From Strobilurus pachycystidiatus (taxonomy: Eukaryota; Basidiomycota; Agaricomycetes; Agaricales; Physalacriaceae): a stretch of DNA of 64,000 bases. The number at the start of each line of letters is the position of its first letter. Within the stretch, counting starts at the first letter, position 1. A program made the position numbers and the translations under genes. Positions 46,500 through 58,382 of this stretch are shown here, in pieces. The stretch covers positions 620,001 to 684,000 of the forward strand of contig JAHLMK010000019.1 of assembly GCA_019915135.1 (NCBI GenBank), read 5' to 3'. The notes under the pieces were generated by a model. That model was not told where the DNA came from, did not search any database, and was given only the letters and a program-made list of their open reading frames with translations.

Positions 46500-46756
46500 G
46501 GTGTTCAGATTCGGTCAGTTTCATACCGTGATCAACTTCACCACACGTTCCAGACTTGGCGTGCTTTGGGTCTCCCTTTCCCTTTCCCATTCGGCAGTGT
46601 TGGCGGGTTCGTCGGATTTGCACATCCCGTTCCCGACGCCACACTTTGCCTTGACCCAAACCCCGAGTCTCCGACACAACCCAAGAATAGGTTCACACTT
46701 ATACTTGGTACTCTCTACTCACACTTTTCCCTTGCTCAGAACGTAGCTTATCTTAT
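46500..46756 (+). repeat. Split direct repeat B2
   Basis: 257 bp matching B1; its last base is the right end of the element. Confidence 0.95.
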
Positions 46757-47361
46757 CCTGGATTTTGATACGCGTCGGTCATTTTCAATACTTTGGAAGA
46801 TGATGAGAGCCAAGGCGGCAGGCTGCTGCTTTTTATAACCCTCCAAAGTATACCAGAAAGTATACCAGCGAGTCGCGTCGCATCACGATTCACATGACAC
46901 TATGTTTTTCTTCTCAGACTCGTTACAGTCACCCTCTTTTTCTGTCTCCTTGCTGGCACACGACCACTTGATATATGTGACTAGGATGTCCCGTACCTGT
47001 GGGATGTAATAGTCTCGGCCTGGGCAGAAGGACGAGGAGTGCAAATCCACATTTCAATAGACATCAGGATGATATAACGTCAATCAAGTCACAGCCCTTT
47101 CGTGGCGCGCGATATGTGGCGCACGGACCCAAGTATCCGAGCTTGAGTTCATAATCTATCAATCTTGGTGATAGTGTGGGTACATGGGTACACTATGAAA
47201 ACCTTCGAGGTACTCGGAATATGGTCTCGACGGCAGTGATGTGGGGATAAGCGGGAGAAGTCTGAGAAGAGTTCTACCTGAATCTACCAGCTTCGTAGAC
47301 TCAGTTGTCGTCGTCAGTGTCGCAGGGGCCCCGGAAGCCAAGCGCCACACTCAGGCTGTAT

Positions 47362-47436
47362 GGGCACATGGTGTAGTTGGTTTATCACGCCCGCTTAGCA
47401 TGCGGGAGGTGTTGGGTTCAATTCCCAATGTGTCCA
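47362..47436 (+). tRNA. tRNA-Ala (anticodon AGC), copy 2
   Basis: Same cloverleaf, anticodon and G3:U70 pair as the copies at 221 and 56032, base for base. It marks the inner end of inverted duplication arm 1: similarity to the other arm stops right after the 3' discriminator base. Confidence 0.93.
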
Positions 47437-48222
47437 CTGTCCCAACCTTGTTTGACTCGTGGTCCATGAATTTTTGACTCTAATAATATAATTTCAAGAC
47501 TCAAGAGTCAAGACTCAAGACTCGTCACTTCTTGAATCTTGATCTTTTGGGATTTCCGAGGCGGAAATGCGTCGTTGACGGTTGTGCGTATTGATGCATT
47601 GATGAACGGTCTCAAGACCGACGGCCCTTGGCGAGTCTGTAAGCGGCAAGCGGCAAGGGAGCTTGATCGGGCGTGGTCCGACTCGTCCCTCTCACCATAA
47701 CCACCATCAATCAACTCCAAGTCAACCCTCATGCCTCTCGCGCTTCCCAGAGCGACCAATGCTTATTGCACGCCTTCAAAAACCTCTCGCCCAGGGGTGC
47801 CCAGTCGGCAAATTTCACAAAAGAGACGGAGAATCATCGCCAGTCTGCACATCGCCGACACAAGGACAAAAGCAGCGCTACTTGGACGACCGTCATCACT
47901 CGATGATCTACACTGAATAGCGGTAGCTCACGCGCGTCGGTACCACAACGGCCCTGGACGATCGCGGACAAAGAGCACGACTGCACTTGTGGACTGACGT
48001 GCGTCCACATCTCTCCGCGTCTTGTCATTCGTGCTAATTGCAACAGGCGAAAGCTTTTAGTCCTTTAATTCGGACGTCTTGGCTCTATCCATTGTGCGTT
48101 TGGTTGTCGTCCGCTTCGCTAGTCGACGCGTGTTGACTCGTGACTGCTCAGCTGGCCTCTACCGATTACGGTTCAGTCGAAACAACAGCCCAGCCCGAAG
48201 ACGACTTTCTCCCACAAGCAAG
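47437..48222. other. Intergenic, promoter side of the alcohol dehydrogenase gene
   Basis: A short run of TCAAGACTCAAGAG-like repeats lies at 47488-47523. Otherwise no gene; the last 200 bp should hold the dehydrogenase promoter. Confidence 0.45.
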
Positions 48223-49851
48223 ATGCAGACAGCCATCCGCTTTCACCCACCATCCTACGATATCCGCGTCGAGCAAGTTCCTGTACCGACGTTCGTCTCT
48301 CCTTTCGGTGCAGTATGGGTCAGACTCCTAACTATGTCGACGATTATAGGGTTCAACATCCCGACGATGCCATTGTCAAAGTACAGGTGAGCCAATAAGG
48401 GGCTTCTGTGCGCAGCAAGGTCTTATGATTCGCGTAGTTCGCAGGACTATGCGGTTGGGATCTTCTCGAATAGACATTTCCGTTCTAACGTTGTGAACCA
48501 GGAAGCGATCTGCACATATATCGTGGACACCCACCGGTCGACCAAATGTACGTTCACCCTGTCATCCTCGATCCGAACCAAAGCTCATTCTACCACTCAG
48601 ACACATCTGCGGGCACGAGTTTGTCGGAGAAGTAATTGCGCTCGGTTTCAACTTCAAACCTGAATCTACCACCCGTCCAAGTCTCTATTCGACTCTCAAA
48701 GTTGGAGACAAGATTGTCTCGCCATTCACTATCAACTGCGGAGAATGCCAGTCAGTCTCTCCTTTTCCAAATTCTCATAATCTGACCATTGCTCGTCGTT
48801 CCAGAGTCTGCCGCCTAGGCATCACCTGCCGCTGCCTTTCCAGCAAACTCTTCGGCTCCCCAGCGCTCGAAGGCGGCCAAGCCCAATACGTCCGTGTCCC
48901 GATTGCCGGCGGAACCTTGTTCAACCTCTCTGATCCAAACACCACCCGCCTCGCAGAGTCCATCTCGCCCACATCACTCCTTTTCCTCGCAGACATCCTT
49001 CCCACGGGTGTCTTCGCTGCCATCCAAGCACTCGAACATCCCAAGCTCCTCCCGTTTCTCCGTGCAACTCCCTGGCCGGACCACCTCTCATATGGTACTC
49101 AGAGTGCGAAATTACACCCAGACGACACTCGTCTGACCTTTGCCATCATCGGTCTGGGCCCGGTTGGGATCTGTACGGCGGTTGCTCTCATTGACGAGTT
49201 GGAGAAAAAGTCTTTGCGTGGGCGGTACCGAATTGTTGGGATCGACCTCGTCGAATCGCGGAGGGACAAGATGCGGGCGATATATGAGAAGGTCAGGAAA
49301 GCAGAGGGATATCCCTATGGGACGTTCGTCGTCAAACCATTTGAAGAAGCGAAGGAGTGGGTTGGGGAATTGGGATGTAATGCGGTCTTGGAGGTACGTC
49401 TCTTTGAGTTGTGGTGATTAATTCCGACCTCGGGCCTCAATGTCCACAATTAAGATTGTTGGCCACCCAAGCGCCCTGACTATGGCATTCGATCTCGTAC
49501 GCCCGTTTGGTGTGATCACGTCGGTGGGGATACATCCTGGGCAGCCGCTCCCGCTGACGGGAAGGAATCTGTATGACAAGAACGTATCTTTGGACTTTGG
49601 GAGGTGCCCGGCCAGGGCGATGTTGCCGATGGCGTTTGATTTGCTTGGTTAGTTCCGCTCTGATTCTCACCTTCTTCCGTTGTGAATGCTTAATGGCCGT
49701 TACGGCAGCCAAGCGACAAGACGTGTTCGGAGGTGTGGGCGGGGAAACGGATTTGGTGGATCGTGTTATCGGAATGGGGGAAGCTGCCGAGATGTATAGG
49801 GCTTTTGATAAGGGCGAGGTGGGGAAAGTGTTGTTCGATCCTTGGTTGTGA
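48223..49851 (+). CDS. Zinc-dependent alcohol dehydrogenase-like (MDR) protein, 8 exons, 413 aa
   Basis: Exons: 48223-48290, 48350-48386, 48438-48453, 48502-48547, 48601-48750, 48805-49393, 49455-49647 and 49709-49851, giving 414 codons in frame. Medium-chain dehydrogenase hallmarks: catalytic-zinc Cys in AGLCGSDLH, GHEFVGEV with the zinc His/Glu, and a structural-zinc site CGECQVCRLGITCRC with exact CxxCxxCx7C spacing. A nucleotide-binding GLGPVG follows. The enzyme should oxidise alcohols or reduce aldehydes with NAD(P). It lies tail to tail, 279 bp from the adenylate-forming reductase, whose product class is aldehydes or alcohols, so a joint pathway is plausible. Substrate unknown. An insert of about 25 residues with several Pro/Thr follows the GHE region. 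Confidence 0.9.
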
Positions 49852-50130
49852 GCTTAAGGTGAGGTTCTCAAAACTTTGTAGTTCTACATCATATTGACGC
49901 CGCTGAAAAGACAGGTCGCGACGAATCATAGAGTACTATTAGATGGCACCAGCATATCCTATATTTCTAGTACTACTAGTAGGGTTTGACGGACAGTGGA
50001 CGACGTAGTAGTTCTCGCACAATCTCGCCTAGTATCGCCACTGAGCAGATCCCCACTAGGCACACACAGGATTGTACGATGCCTGATATATTCAATACCA
50101 ATAAATAGTCGTACGCAGAGAAGAAGTCCT

Positions 50131-53100
50131 TTACTCTACCTTCGCGGATGGCAGAAAACCGACACTTCTCCAATAACCCAGCCACGACAGAACATCTCGC
50201 GACTGAATTGGCTGAGCATCGCGCAAACGCCTTGATAGCCGCTTCGCGACTTCACATTGGAGCGGCGGTATACCAATCGCCTCCCCTCCATTCGATTCCC
50301 ACTCCAAATCCGCCTTGAACCACTCCAGGAGCTTCAGCGCTGGCACGTTCTCCACTTCGGACTCCGATACCAACGACAACTGCTCCACCCAATACGAAAA
50401 TGGTACCAGCGGAAGGTCCAGATTTTCTGCAATAATTTCGAAGATCGTTCGCGATGATTGGGGGTGAGGGTGCACGAGGTGAGCCGTGTCCACAGCCTTG
50501 TCGGCATGTCGATAATCGAGGACAGCAGCGGCAGCGACGTCCAACGGAATCCATGAACATATCTGAGTCGTGAACATGAGCTCGTGATTTTGAAGTGATC
50601 AAGAAATGACGAACCCCTTCGAGGTCAGGCAAGCAGCCCAGCGCAACACTCGACTTGATCATGGATGGGACCCAATCAGAGGTGTTCCATCCTCCGTTGA
50701 CCCCACCTGCTATCTGCCCAACGCGAAGAACGATAGGTCGAAGACTCGTCTCCTTGGCCGCATTGTACAGCATCTGCTCCCCGACCCATTTCGATTCGCT
50801 GTATCCTTGACCATATGCAATGTCAGGATTGTCGAGGGACTGTTCGGGTACTGATATGCCTGGCGGTGATCCTGCAGAAAAGGTGTAAGACAAGATACAA
50901 TTGACCTTGACGGACAAGATGTTACTCACTCTTTACGACTCCGACGGAACTAGTAAACACGAATCTAGGTGTACGCGGTTGAGGGGATGTCAGAGCCAAG
51001 TCAACGAGGGTGCGCATGCCCTTGAGAATCTTCTCATATGATGACAGCGATAGATTGAAGTCAACACGCCACGCAATGTGGATGATGTGCGTCACATTGT
51101 TACGAATCTGTATTTCATCATGAGCGACTTTGAGTTGGCTGAGCTGGAACAGTCTCGCCTCACGATCGAGTGACGGATCGACGCCTAAGCCATCCTCAGT
51201 GATGTCCGATTCAATAAGGACAACCTTGGCAGAAGATGCGACAGCGATGTCGCATCCCTTGCTTTCCAACGCCTGTCTCTGTCTGCCTATCAGACTCCTT
51301 GTCGCTCCCTTGACAGGACGGTTCATCGCGTAGATTTTGCGGACCGATTTAGAGGCTACCAGCTTCGCTAGAGTCGCGGCACCCAGAGAGCCTGTGGTAC
51401 CGGTGATCAGGACGACATCTCCCGGAGGGAAGAGGCGGTCGAATGGAGAGTAGTATGCTACGGCGCTGTAGAGCGACGAAAGTATACTGGAAGGCCTCGT
51501 GGCCGCAACTCGAGAGAAAGACCCTGGCAACGCCACATTGTCCAACATCGATACCATAGCTTCCAGCGGGGAGGTCGAGTCTGCAGGAGACGGGGATTCG
51601 GTAATGTACTTCGCGATGGATGTGATGCTTGGATGTTCATAGATGAAGTTCGTTCCTATCAAGCGCGCCTTAGATGGCTGCTTATCACGCAGTGCATGAA
51701 TGATGGTGTTCCGTATCCACGTTGCCTGCAAGCTATCATCAAGTTATGATCAGTTCTATTCTATACATACGGAGCATCTATGACCCTCATACCTGTCGCA
51801 TCCGCACTGGAAGATATCCTCATCATCACTAGCCGGATGATGCAGATTCTTGTTGACTGCCAAACGGACAAACGCCAACGAAGAGTCGTATGTCCAACTT
51901 GACGGATGGACTTCGTCGATTCGCTCCTCGACGGTGTTGTACAGGGCTTCGATTTCCCTGTCATATTGACTGAGGATGACAGCTCGCCGAGGTGCACCCT
52001 TTGCGTTGAATGAGAACGGTTTTGCCGGGTCGACGAAGATGATCATCTGGCAAGAGAGGAACTGAGCGAAAGGCGGTTGCAATTAGAACGGTGCTACCTC
52101 TTTGAAGAGTCGCGAATGACTCGGAGCAAACTCGTTCATCCTCTGGACACTAGGCCAGCTCAGGGTACGATATTTCTGAATGTCTTGTTCGACTCGAGGA
52201 TCGCAGGTAAACTCGGGCTTGAGCTGAATGAGAAGACCGTTCTGAAATCGACCTCGGCCGAACATCACTCCAGCTTCAACGTACGGATCTTGGCGTAAAA
52301 TCGCTTCTGCACAGAAAATCAGTATAAGCGCGAAGACAGGATAGATCATTGCTTCTCACCAAGTGGCGTTGGATTAGTCTACAAAAAAGAATTGAGTAAC
52401 AGTTCAACATGGCTGTAAGTGGGGCCCAACCTTTTCGCCCGTCGACAGTATGAGCTGATCGTCCTTCCGTCCAATCAATTTCCAACGATTCGGTAAAGTC
52501 GGATGGGGGATGAAGATATCGTTCGTGGCATATGCGTCGTTTGTGCCCCATTTTGTGTTGATAATGTGTGTTTCGGTTTGTTCTGTGCACTTTGTATACG
52601 AAAGGAAATTAGTTCGGACTCAAGACGGTTGAAGGAGTACATACCACAACAACGAGCTCGGAAGTTCCATCGCCCTGCGGGATGAAAGCTGTCGAGAGAC
52701 CACTGTTGATCTGTAAATACTCCCAGTTCATGCCGTTCCGTTCTAAATTAATTACAGTCAAACCCAGTATTCGTTTCTGCAGCGAGGCTGAAGCGTACCA
52801 GGCAAATGATTGCACAAGACGCCAGCCTCCGTTCTGAAGATACACGTTCAGGATTTCTCCAGGAAGTCAGAGGTCGCGGGATAACGCACATTCCGTAAAG
52901 ACTGTACAGACTGCAACCTTCCCGCGCCAGATAGTCTCCGACCATCTTGCTCATCGGCGCGCCGCCGAATAACTAAAAGACGAACATAAGCCCCTACAAG
53001 AACACACATACATTGTACATTGGGAAGACGTACGATGCCCTCTCGCAAACTGGATAGGAACTTGACCTTATCTGGGTCCTTACTCCAGATCTAGGGATGC

Positions 53101-54272
53101 TTTCAGATACATTTCGTCTTGTGCGAGGCGTTCACCAACCTCGAAGAAAACGGGCGGGGCAAAAACATAATCCGGATTGGTCGCGATAGCACCATTCCAG
53201 ACGTTATCGAAAGAGGGGATGACTGCGGGTGACGACGGAGAAAATACAGCCAGAGTCAGTCCTGTTGTCGCCTGGTACCAGTGATGAGCTCAGGATGAAC
53301 ACGCTCCAGAGAAGCGAACGTACGATCCAGTTCAAAAAGTTGAGACCGATGCCATGGTACATCGCCAGGCAATGCGCTGCAAAGATTCTTCCGGTGTGAC
53401 TCTTCGTGCCGTACCCTGTGAGGCCATTAACACGAGAACGGTCCAGTATAGGAGAAGAGCCGTACAAGGCGTCATGGATGCCTGACCACATGTCCGGTCG
53501 TTCCAACCAATGGGCTTAGGATATGCGGTGGAACCTAAGTTGCTGTGAGTATATGCGTATCAGAGGAAGGTGTACAGTACTGACCTGATGAATGAACGAC
53601 GATCCTCGTCACGTCGAGGTTCTTCGGTCTTGGGGGTAGTGTTTGGAACGATTTCTCTCCCGTGAAGATATCCTCAAAGACCGGCATGGCAGCGACGATT
53701 GGTCTCGCATCCTCCCCTATCAGCGCGAAGGACTCATACAAAAGTTCACGCATGGACGCGTCAGCACTGACAAGGACATGTGTTGGACATCCCTTCTCCA
53801 AGAGATGCGCGATAGCTGCAGGCGAGTTCCTCGGAGAGATAGGCAAAAAGGGTATGCCTGCTCGGAACATCCCGACAAACGTCGTGAAGAACGTGATAGT
53901 ATCTAGAGAGCACAGTGTCAATATGACCATGCGCCATCAACCCGCATTGGAAAAGGCGGACATACCGCTAGCAGCCAACACAGCCACGGTCGGCCGCAGA
54001 GTGGGATCTGCGCTGTGGTCGAACGCTGTTATCCGGGTGACCTGCCACCCAGCACGGTGAGCGGCGGGGACGAGCTCCGCAAACGAGACTTGAGTGAGGC
54101 CAGTGCCGTCTGGGCGGGCGTACACAAAGACGGGATGGTCGGGGTTCCGCTCATAATGAAAATCATACATCTCCGGGACGCTGAGTGATCCGTCGAGTGG
54201 CGGAATCGTCCATCCTTCTGCGGTGTGTAGGCAAATGTTGGGCGGTGTGGCGATGAAAGAAGTGGAAGCCAT
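50131..54272 (-). CDS. Adenylate-forming reductase (A-T-R, NRPS-like), 16 exons, 1107 aa
   Basis: Exons (minus): 54272-53966, 53902-53585, 53534-53466, 53415-53324, 53271-53140, 53090-53034, 52972-52890, 52833-52799, 52742-52645, 52589-52431, 52378-52360, 52306-52098, 52046-51793, 51732-50930, 50871-50615 and 50562-50131. This gives 1108 codons in frame. Adenylation core: VVHSSGSTAYPKPI, LFGGAP, YGITEAGV, and RKDDQLILSTGEK. Thiolation motif FQCGCDSLQA has its pantetheine Ser near residue 611, split by an intron. The reductase domain has ITGTTGSLGAATL, FTSSVGVV, and the YxxxK pair in GYSESKW. Such basidiomycete enzymes activate a carboxylic or amino acid with ATP, load it on the carrier and release it by NADPH reduction as aldehyde or alcohol. 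Substrate unknown. The carrier needs a phosphopantetheinyl transferase from elsewhere. Convergent with the alcohol dehydrogenase. Confidence 0.93.
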
Positions 54273-56031
54273 GACTGGGGGATAGAATACGAATCATGGG
54301 AAGTATAAGTATAGCTCCAGCCGGCTTCCTATGATCTCGCAAGGAAGACGGTTTCGAGGTTGATGGTCTTCGATCAGACTGATATCTGATGAGATGCATG
54401 CGACTTCACCAAGCCGCTACTGTGATTGCCTTCAACACGAGTATGTCCGTCGAAGAGCCAACGGCGGCGCGAAGAATGATTGGCGCAATATCCGATCCAT
54501 TAACCAGCGGACTCAGAAGGCTTTGGGAGCTTGGTTTCGTCTCGAGTGATAACTCGTTGTTGAGTATGGGAAAAAGAAGCCTGACGTCGACCAAGTAAAT
54601 GCCATGGATGGAAATTGGAGACGAGTGACATACCTCTCCGGTATCCGGGGGGTTGGCGGAGTGTATGTTACCCCATCCTGGTACGGAGAAGGTTTTCAGA
54701 TAGGATCTTTTAGGTGGCGTCGATCAAAAGATTTTGATGAGAGTTTGGGAGCGTCATATGCCTCGGAATCGTTCTGAATGCCAGTCATCAGTAATGCCGG
54801 AGCGCATGGAAAGAGTGCCGACGAACTGTTGAAGGCCAGTGCCTATTCTTGTAGACATAGGATGAAACAAGGTACCACAGTGACGCTCTATCAGAGATTG
54901 ATGTGGGGAGGTTTGAACGGGGAGAGCTACGAGGAGCATGTATCGTTCTTATCACCTCATCCGGTGCCTTGCTGATGTACAATCATTCTCCCTTCGGCCT
55001 GCGGAGAAAATGGCAGACCAAGTACGCGATATGGCCATGTCGGAAAATACGGAGTAATGTAGACCACACGTCTGGGCAGGTGGGTGCAAGGCCAGCTGAT
55101 TTGTTTTCAATGAGCATGATGGACGCGTTCAATGAAATGATACAGTACCAAACCCAGAAGCGAAAATGGGGGGGAAGCGAAACACGGGTTTTTGTCCCGT
55201 TTTTTGTTCTGAAAAAGCACGCATGGCATTATAACACGCTGCTGAGTAGATACTGTGAGATATTTGTGATAAAGCATGTCCTCACCGGGCGTTATCCTCG
55301 ATGTTATGTTTCTGGGCTGCACAGCCACACAAAATAACAACCTCAATTTGCAGTCCAGAAAGACCGTATTCTCAGTTGATTTTGCCTCGAAATGGGGGGT
55401 TTTTGAGGTCACTGAATCCGAAAGTGAAGTCCCTTTGGCTGTCAGATAGCGGTGATAGGCCCATTTTCGCTTCCCCGTTTGGCGGGGCCATAATTGCGCC
55501 TCATTCCTGACGTGTGTATTTCCAAAGGGCCCCAAATCTCTTCAGTGATAGACTTATGACATGGCCTTACATCCTATACACAAGACAGTTCATCTCAAAT
55601 ACCCAGAATAACGTCAAGAAAACAAGATTTGTTATGTCGTTTCGCTTCCGGGTTCACTACTGTATGTACTTCAGTGACTGTCTTCCTTTTCTCTATCAGA
55701 TCCATCCCACTAAAAGCGGACCGTCGAGTCACACGGCTAAGAGTAGCGCGGCGAAGAGTGTAATTGAAGGTCGGTTGGAAAATAAGTCAGAGCGAGGTAT
55801 ATTGTATGCTGTGAGGCAAGAGATGCTGGTGGTTCGAAAGAAAGATCTCAGGTCCGCCCGATCATTGCCCAAAGTGGACCGCAACTCGGCATTCATAGAC
55901 AGGCCCGGCAATCCACAGGCCAGCGGGAAGTCAACGGCCGCCCGCGGGTTGGGCCTAGTGCGCCACCGGAGACTGGTCACTGCAGTGTCATGATATATAC
56001 TTACGGGTAAAAAGCACTTGCAAAAAATAAT
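54273..56031. other. Intergenic upstream of the reductase gene
   Basis: Starts with the reductase promoter (TA-rich stretch at 54301-54315). The rest has only short frames without motifs. Around 55155-55190 and 55460-55490 are GAAGCGAAAATGGG sequences in inverted orientation, possibly ends of a small decayed element. Arm 2 of the inverted duplication begins at 56032. Confidence 0.45.
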
Positions 56032-56106
56032 TGGACACATTGGGAATTGAACCCAACACCTCCCGCATGCTAAGCGGGCGTGATAAACCAACTACACCAT
56101 GTGCCC
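56032..56106 (-). tRNA. tRNA-Ala (anticodon AGC), copy 3
   Basis: Identical to the copies at 221 and 47362; same fold, AGC anticodon and G3:U70 pair. It forms the inner end of inverted duplication arm 2. Confidence 0.93.
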
Positions 56107-56550
56107 GTACAGCCTGAGTGTGGCGCTTGGCTTCCGGGGCCCCTGCGACACTGACGACGACAACTGAGTCTACGAAGCTGGTAGGTTCCGGTAGAACTCT
56201 TCTCAAACTTCTCCCGCTTGTCTCCACATCACTGCCGTCGAGACCATACTCCGAGTACCTCGAAGGTTTTCATAGTGTATTCATGTACCCACACTATCAC
56301 CAAGATTGATAGATTTTGAACTCAAGCTCGGATACTTGGGTCCGTGCGCCACATATCGCGCGCCACGAAAGGGCTGTGACTTGATTGACGTTATATCATC
56401 ATGATGTCTATTGAAATGTGGATTTGCACTCATCGTGCTTCCGCCCTGGCCGAGATTAGCACATCGTACAGGTGCGAAACTGTCAGAGCATGTAAGCAGA
56501 AATAGAGGGCGACTGTACGAGTCTGAGAAGAAGAGCATAGTGCACCAGAT

Positions 56551-56645
56551 CCTGGGCATGCCATGTATGACCTGCGGCTATAGCCTCAGAAGGAGTTGTA
56601 CTTCCTGAACGGCTATAGCAAGGACGGGTCATACATGGCCTAGTG
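56551..56645. mobile_element. Palindromic foldback sequence, family 1 copy B
   Basis: GCCATGTATGACC and GGCTATAG on one side are mirrored by GGCTATAGC and GGGTCATACATGGC on the other. Related to 29457-29555. It sits at the very left end of the 2.1-kb insertion and may be part of its terminal structure. Confidence 0.5.
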
Positions 56646-58308
56646 GCCTGCCAGTGGAACCACCCACGTGCACGAGCCGGAGCCATGGCCGTCGATCGCG
56701 TCTGCATCCTTTGTATCCGACGGTCATTGCAGACTCTTTGGATACTTTCAGAGGTGATTAGGTATGTAGCACAGTACCACCAATTCTGTTTTGCACCACT
56801 CGGCGCTCACATTGTCCTGGCCAACGACCGAGAGAAGCGACCTGTCACCCCGTTGACACCTTCTGGGACTTCTTGGCAACACGAGGCGCCTCGTGTCCCT
56901 CTCGCAAAGTCGATGGCGGGGTCGGGCTCAGTGGTCGTCGCACCGGGAGCACTGAGGATGCAGCCGAATCATCGGCAACTCGGTTGACTCAAGATTCACG
57001 GCGAATCGCGACAATGCCGTCCTCAGGCAAGATTATGTTTTTATCGGAAGTAACATTAGCATTTGTCTGTTGCTCCAGGTACCACAACGTTGACGACAAC
57101 TACTGTATACCCATCCCCACGACAAAGCAAGAACAACAGCGGACAGTGGCGGCCGGCGCCAGTGTCGGCAAGTGCGTTTTCTGAGTTCCCATTTCCTCGT
57201 TGGTGCTTCCTCTCAACAGAATCACGGCGCAACATGTCGTCGGGCTGTCCCAGGACGGTTTTGACAACCACATCAACGACAACACCAGTGTCGAGGCCAT
57301 TGATTGCAGGTAAGTACCATCCAACCAGAATGCCGTGAATGACCATTCCGCAAAGTCTCCGGCCTCATGATACTCACAACTGGCTGTATACAGTACTTAT
57401 GAATGAATATTTTGGGTTTCTCGAGCAGCAAGCCCGATCCAATGTCAAACAGAGCTGAATGGACTGAACGGAGACATATATCAAGTCAAAATTCCAACAG
57501 AAGCATCTTGAGTCCGTGTTCTGTCACAGAAACTTATTGGGGTGGTAGAGGGTGCTTAATTGACGGTTGATACTGGATCCTGAAGGCAAGAGTGTCCTCG
57601 CATCTCTCGAGAACGGTGTGTACGGTTGTTCGGTCCGACCGCCGATCATATGTCTCGTCCGAGAAACATTGGCCTGTTGCGCTCCCTGAATACCCTGCTT
57701 AATTTGTGATTGGTGCAAATCATTCAGGACGCATGTGGGGAGCTATCAACTGCCTTTCATTTTTTTATGGTAGGACACCCAACACCCCGAACTTGAGTTC
57801 AGTATCACTTACAGAGATGCACACGAGCCGTGATCTTTCGAGTGAGGGCTCGCAACTTTTGCCCATCTTTTGAACTCTGAGTATACCCTCATCTGTATGC
57901 GGACTCTCCCAGTCTTATTATCGCTTCTAACGGCCCAAATAGGCAGATACCTGGCGGATACGGTTACAATACCGTCAATCAAAGCAGACATTGCTATTTA
58001 TTGTATGACGAAAGGCTCCTTAGTGCTCGCATTGCCCCGCGGCCGGTTACGCAGGGTGCTGAGTTGAGGCATACGGTATGTCTCTCACATATTTGCGCAT
58101 GTCCGGACATCATCAGTCAGGCATTGCTCACTCAAAGACGTGTTTCCGACTTAATGTCTTACGACGGACCGGAAGTTACCGAGTCCATGGTGCACTAGTT
58201 CCAAGGCAAAGGAGGCCTTTTGGTGGCCTGTGAAGGCTTCACAGTGAAATTAAACATCATGAGACCATACTCTGCGTGGTTCAATGTCCGTCAGATAGCG
58301 ATGCCATT

Positions 58309-58382
58309 ATTCTCTGACGATTGCATTACTCTCTGACGATCAAACTACTTACTCTCGGACGATTACATTACTCTCTGACGAT
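58309..58382. repeat. Short tandem repeat, about 4 copies of TTACTCTCTGACGAT
   Basis: Four imperfect copies of a unit of 17-21 bp inside the 2.1-kb insertion. It may be a subterminal repeat of the element. Confidence 0.7.

Larger units (their letters stand above)
40523..46756 (+). mobile_element. Ngaro/PAT-type tyrosine-recombinase retrotransposon, 6234 bp
   Basis: The layout is A1 - gag - RT/RNase H - tyrosine recombinase - B1 A2 B2. A1 (40523-40726) equals A2 (46260-46463), and B1 (46003-46259) equals B2 (46500-46756): the split direct repeats that define PAT/Ngaro/Kangaroo elements. No methyltransferase domain is seen, which favours Ngaro. The ends are exact because the paralogous site near 58780 is empty: flanks CACGT and CCTGGATTTTGATACGCG align to one continuous stretch there, with no target duplication, as expected for recombinase-mediated insertion. 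The repeats look identical, suggesting recent activity, but the recombinase reading frame is shifted. Confidence 0.95.
36943..47436. repeat. Inverted duplication, arm 1
   Basis: From the DUF6535 stop codon to the end of the tRNA-Ala gene, this arm matches 56032-62350 in inverted order once the Ngaro-type element is removed (about 4.26 kb of shared unit). Similarity stops abruptly at both outer limits. Confidence 0.88.

Noticed and set aside
46357..46746. 129-residue frame in the right end of the retrotransposon
   Set aside because: It only reads through repeats A2 and B2; the same start region occurs in A1 at 40620.
40523..46756. LTR retrotransposon (Gypsy/Copia)
   Set aside because: Repeats are split A1/B1-A2-B2, not simple LTRs; the integrase is a tyrosine recombinase; no target duplication.
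53204..53506. Frameshift in the adenylation domain of the reductase
   Set aside because: The apparent frame change is resolved by a 50-nt GT-AG intron (53416-53465) that joins ASMTPW to YGTKSHTGR, matching the family pattern.
56032..56450. tRNA-derived SINE
   Set aside because: In a SINE the tRNA-like head is at the 5' end with the body after it. Here the shared sequence lies 5' of a perfectly conserved tRNA, with no A-rich tail or target duplication.
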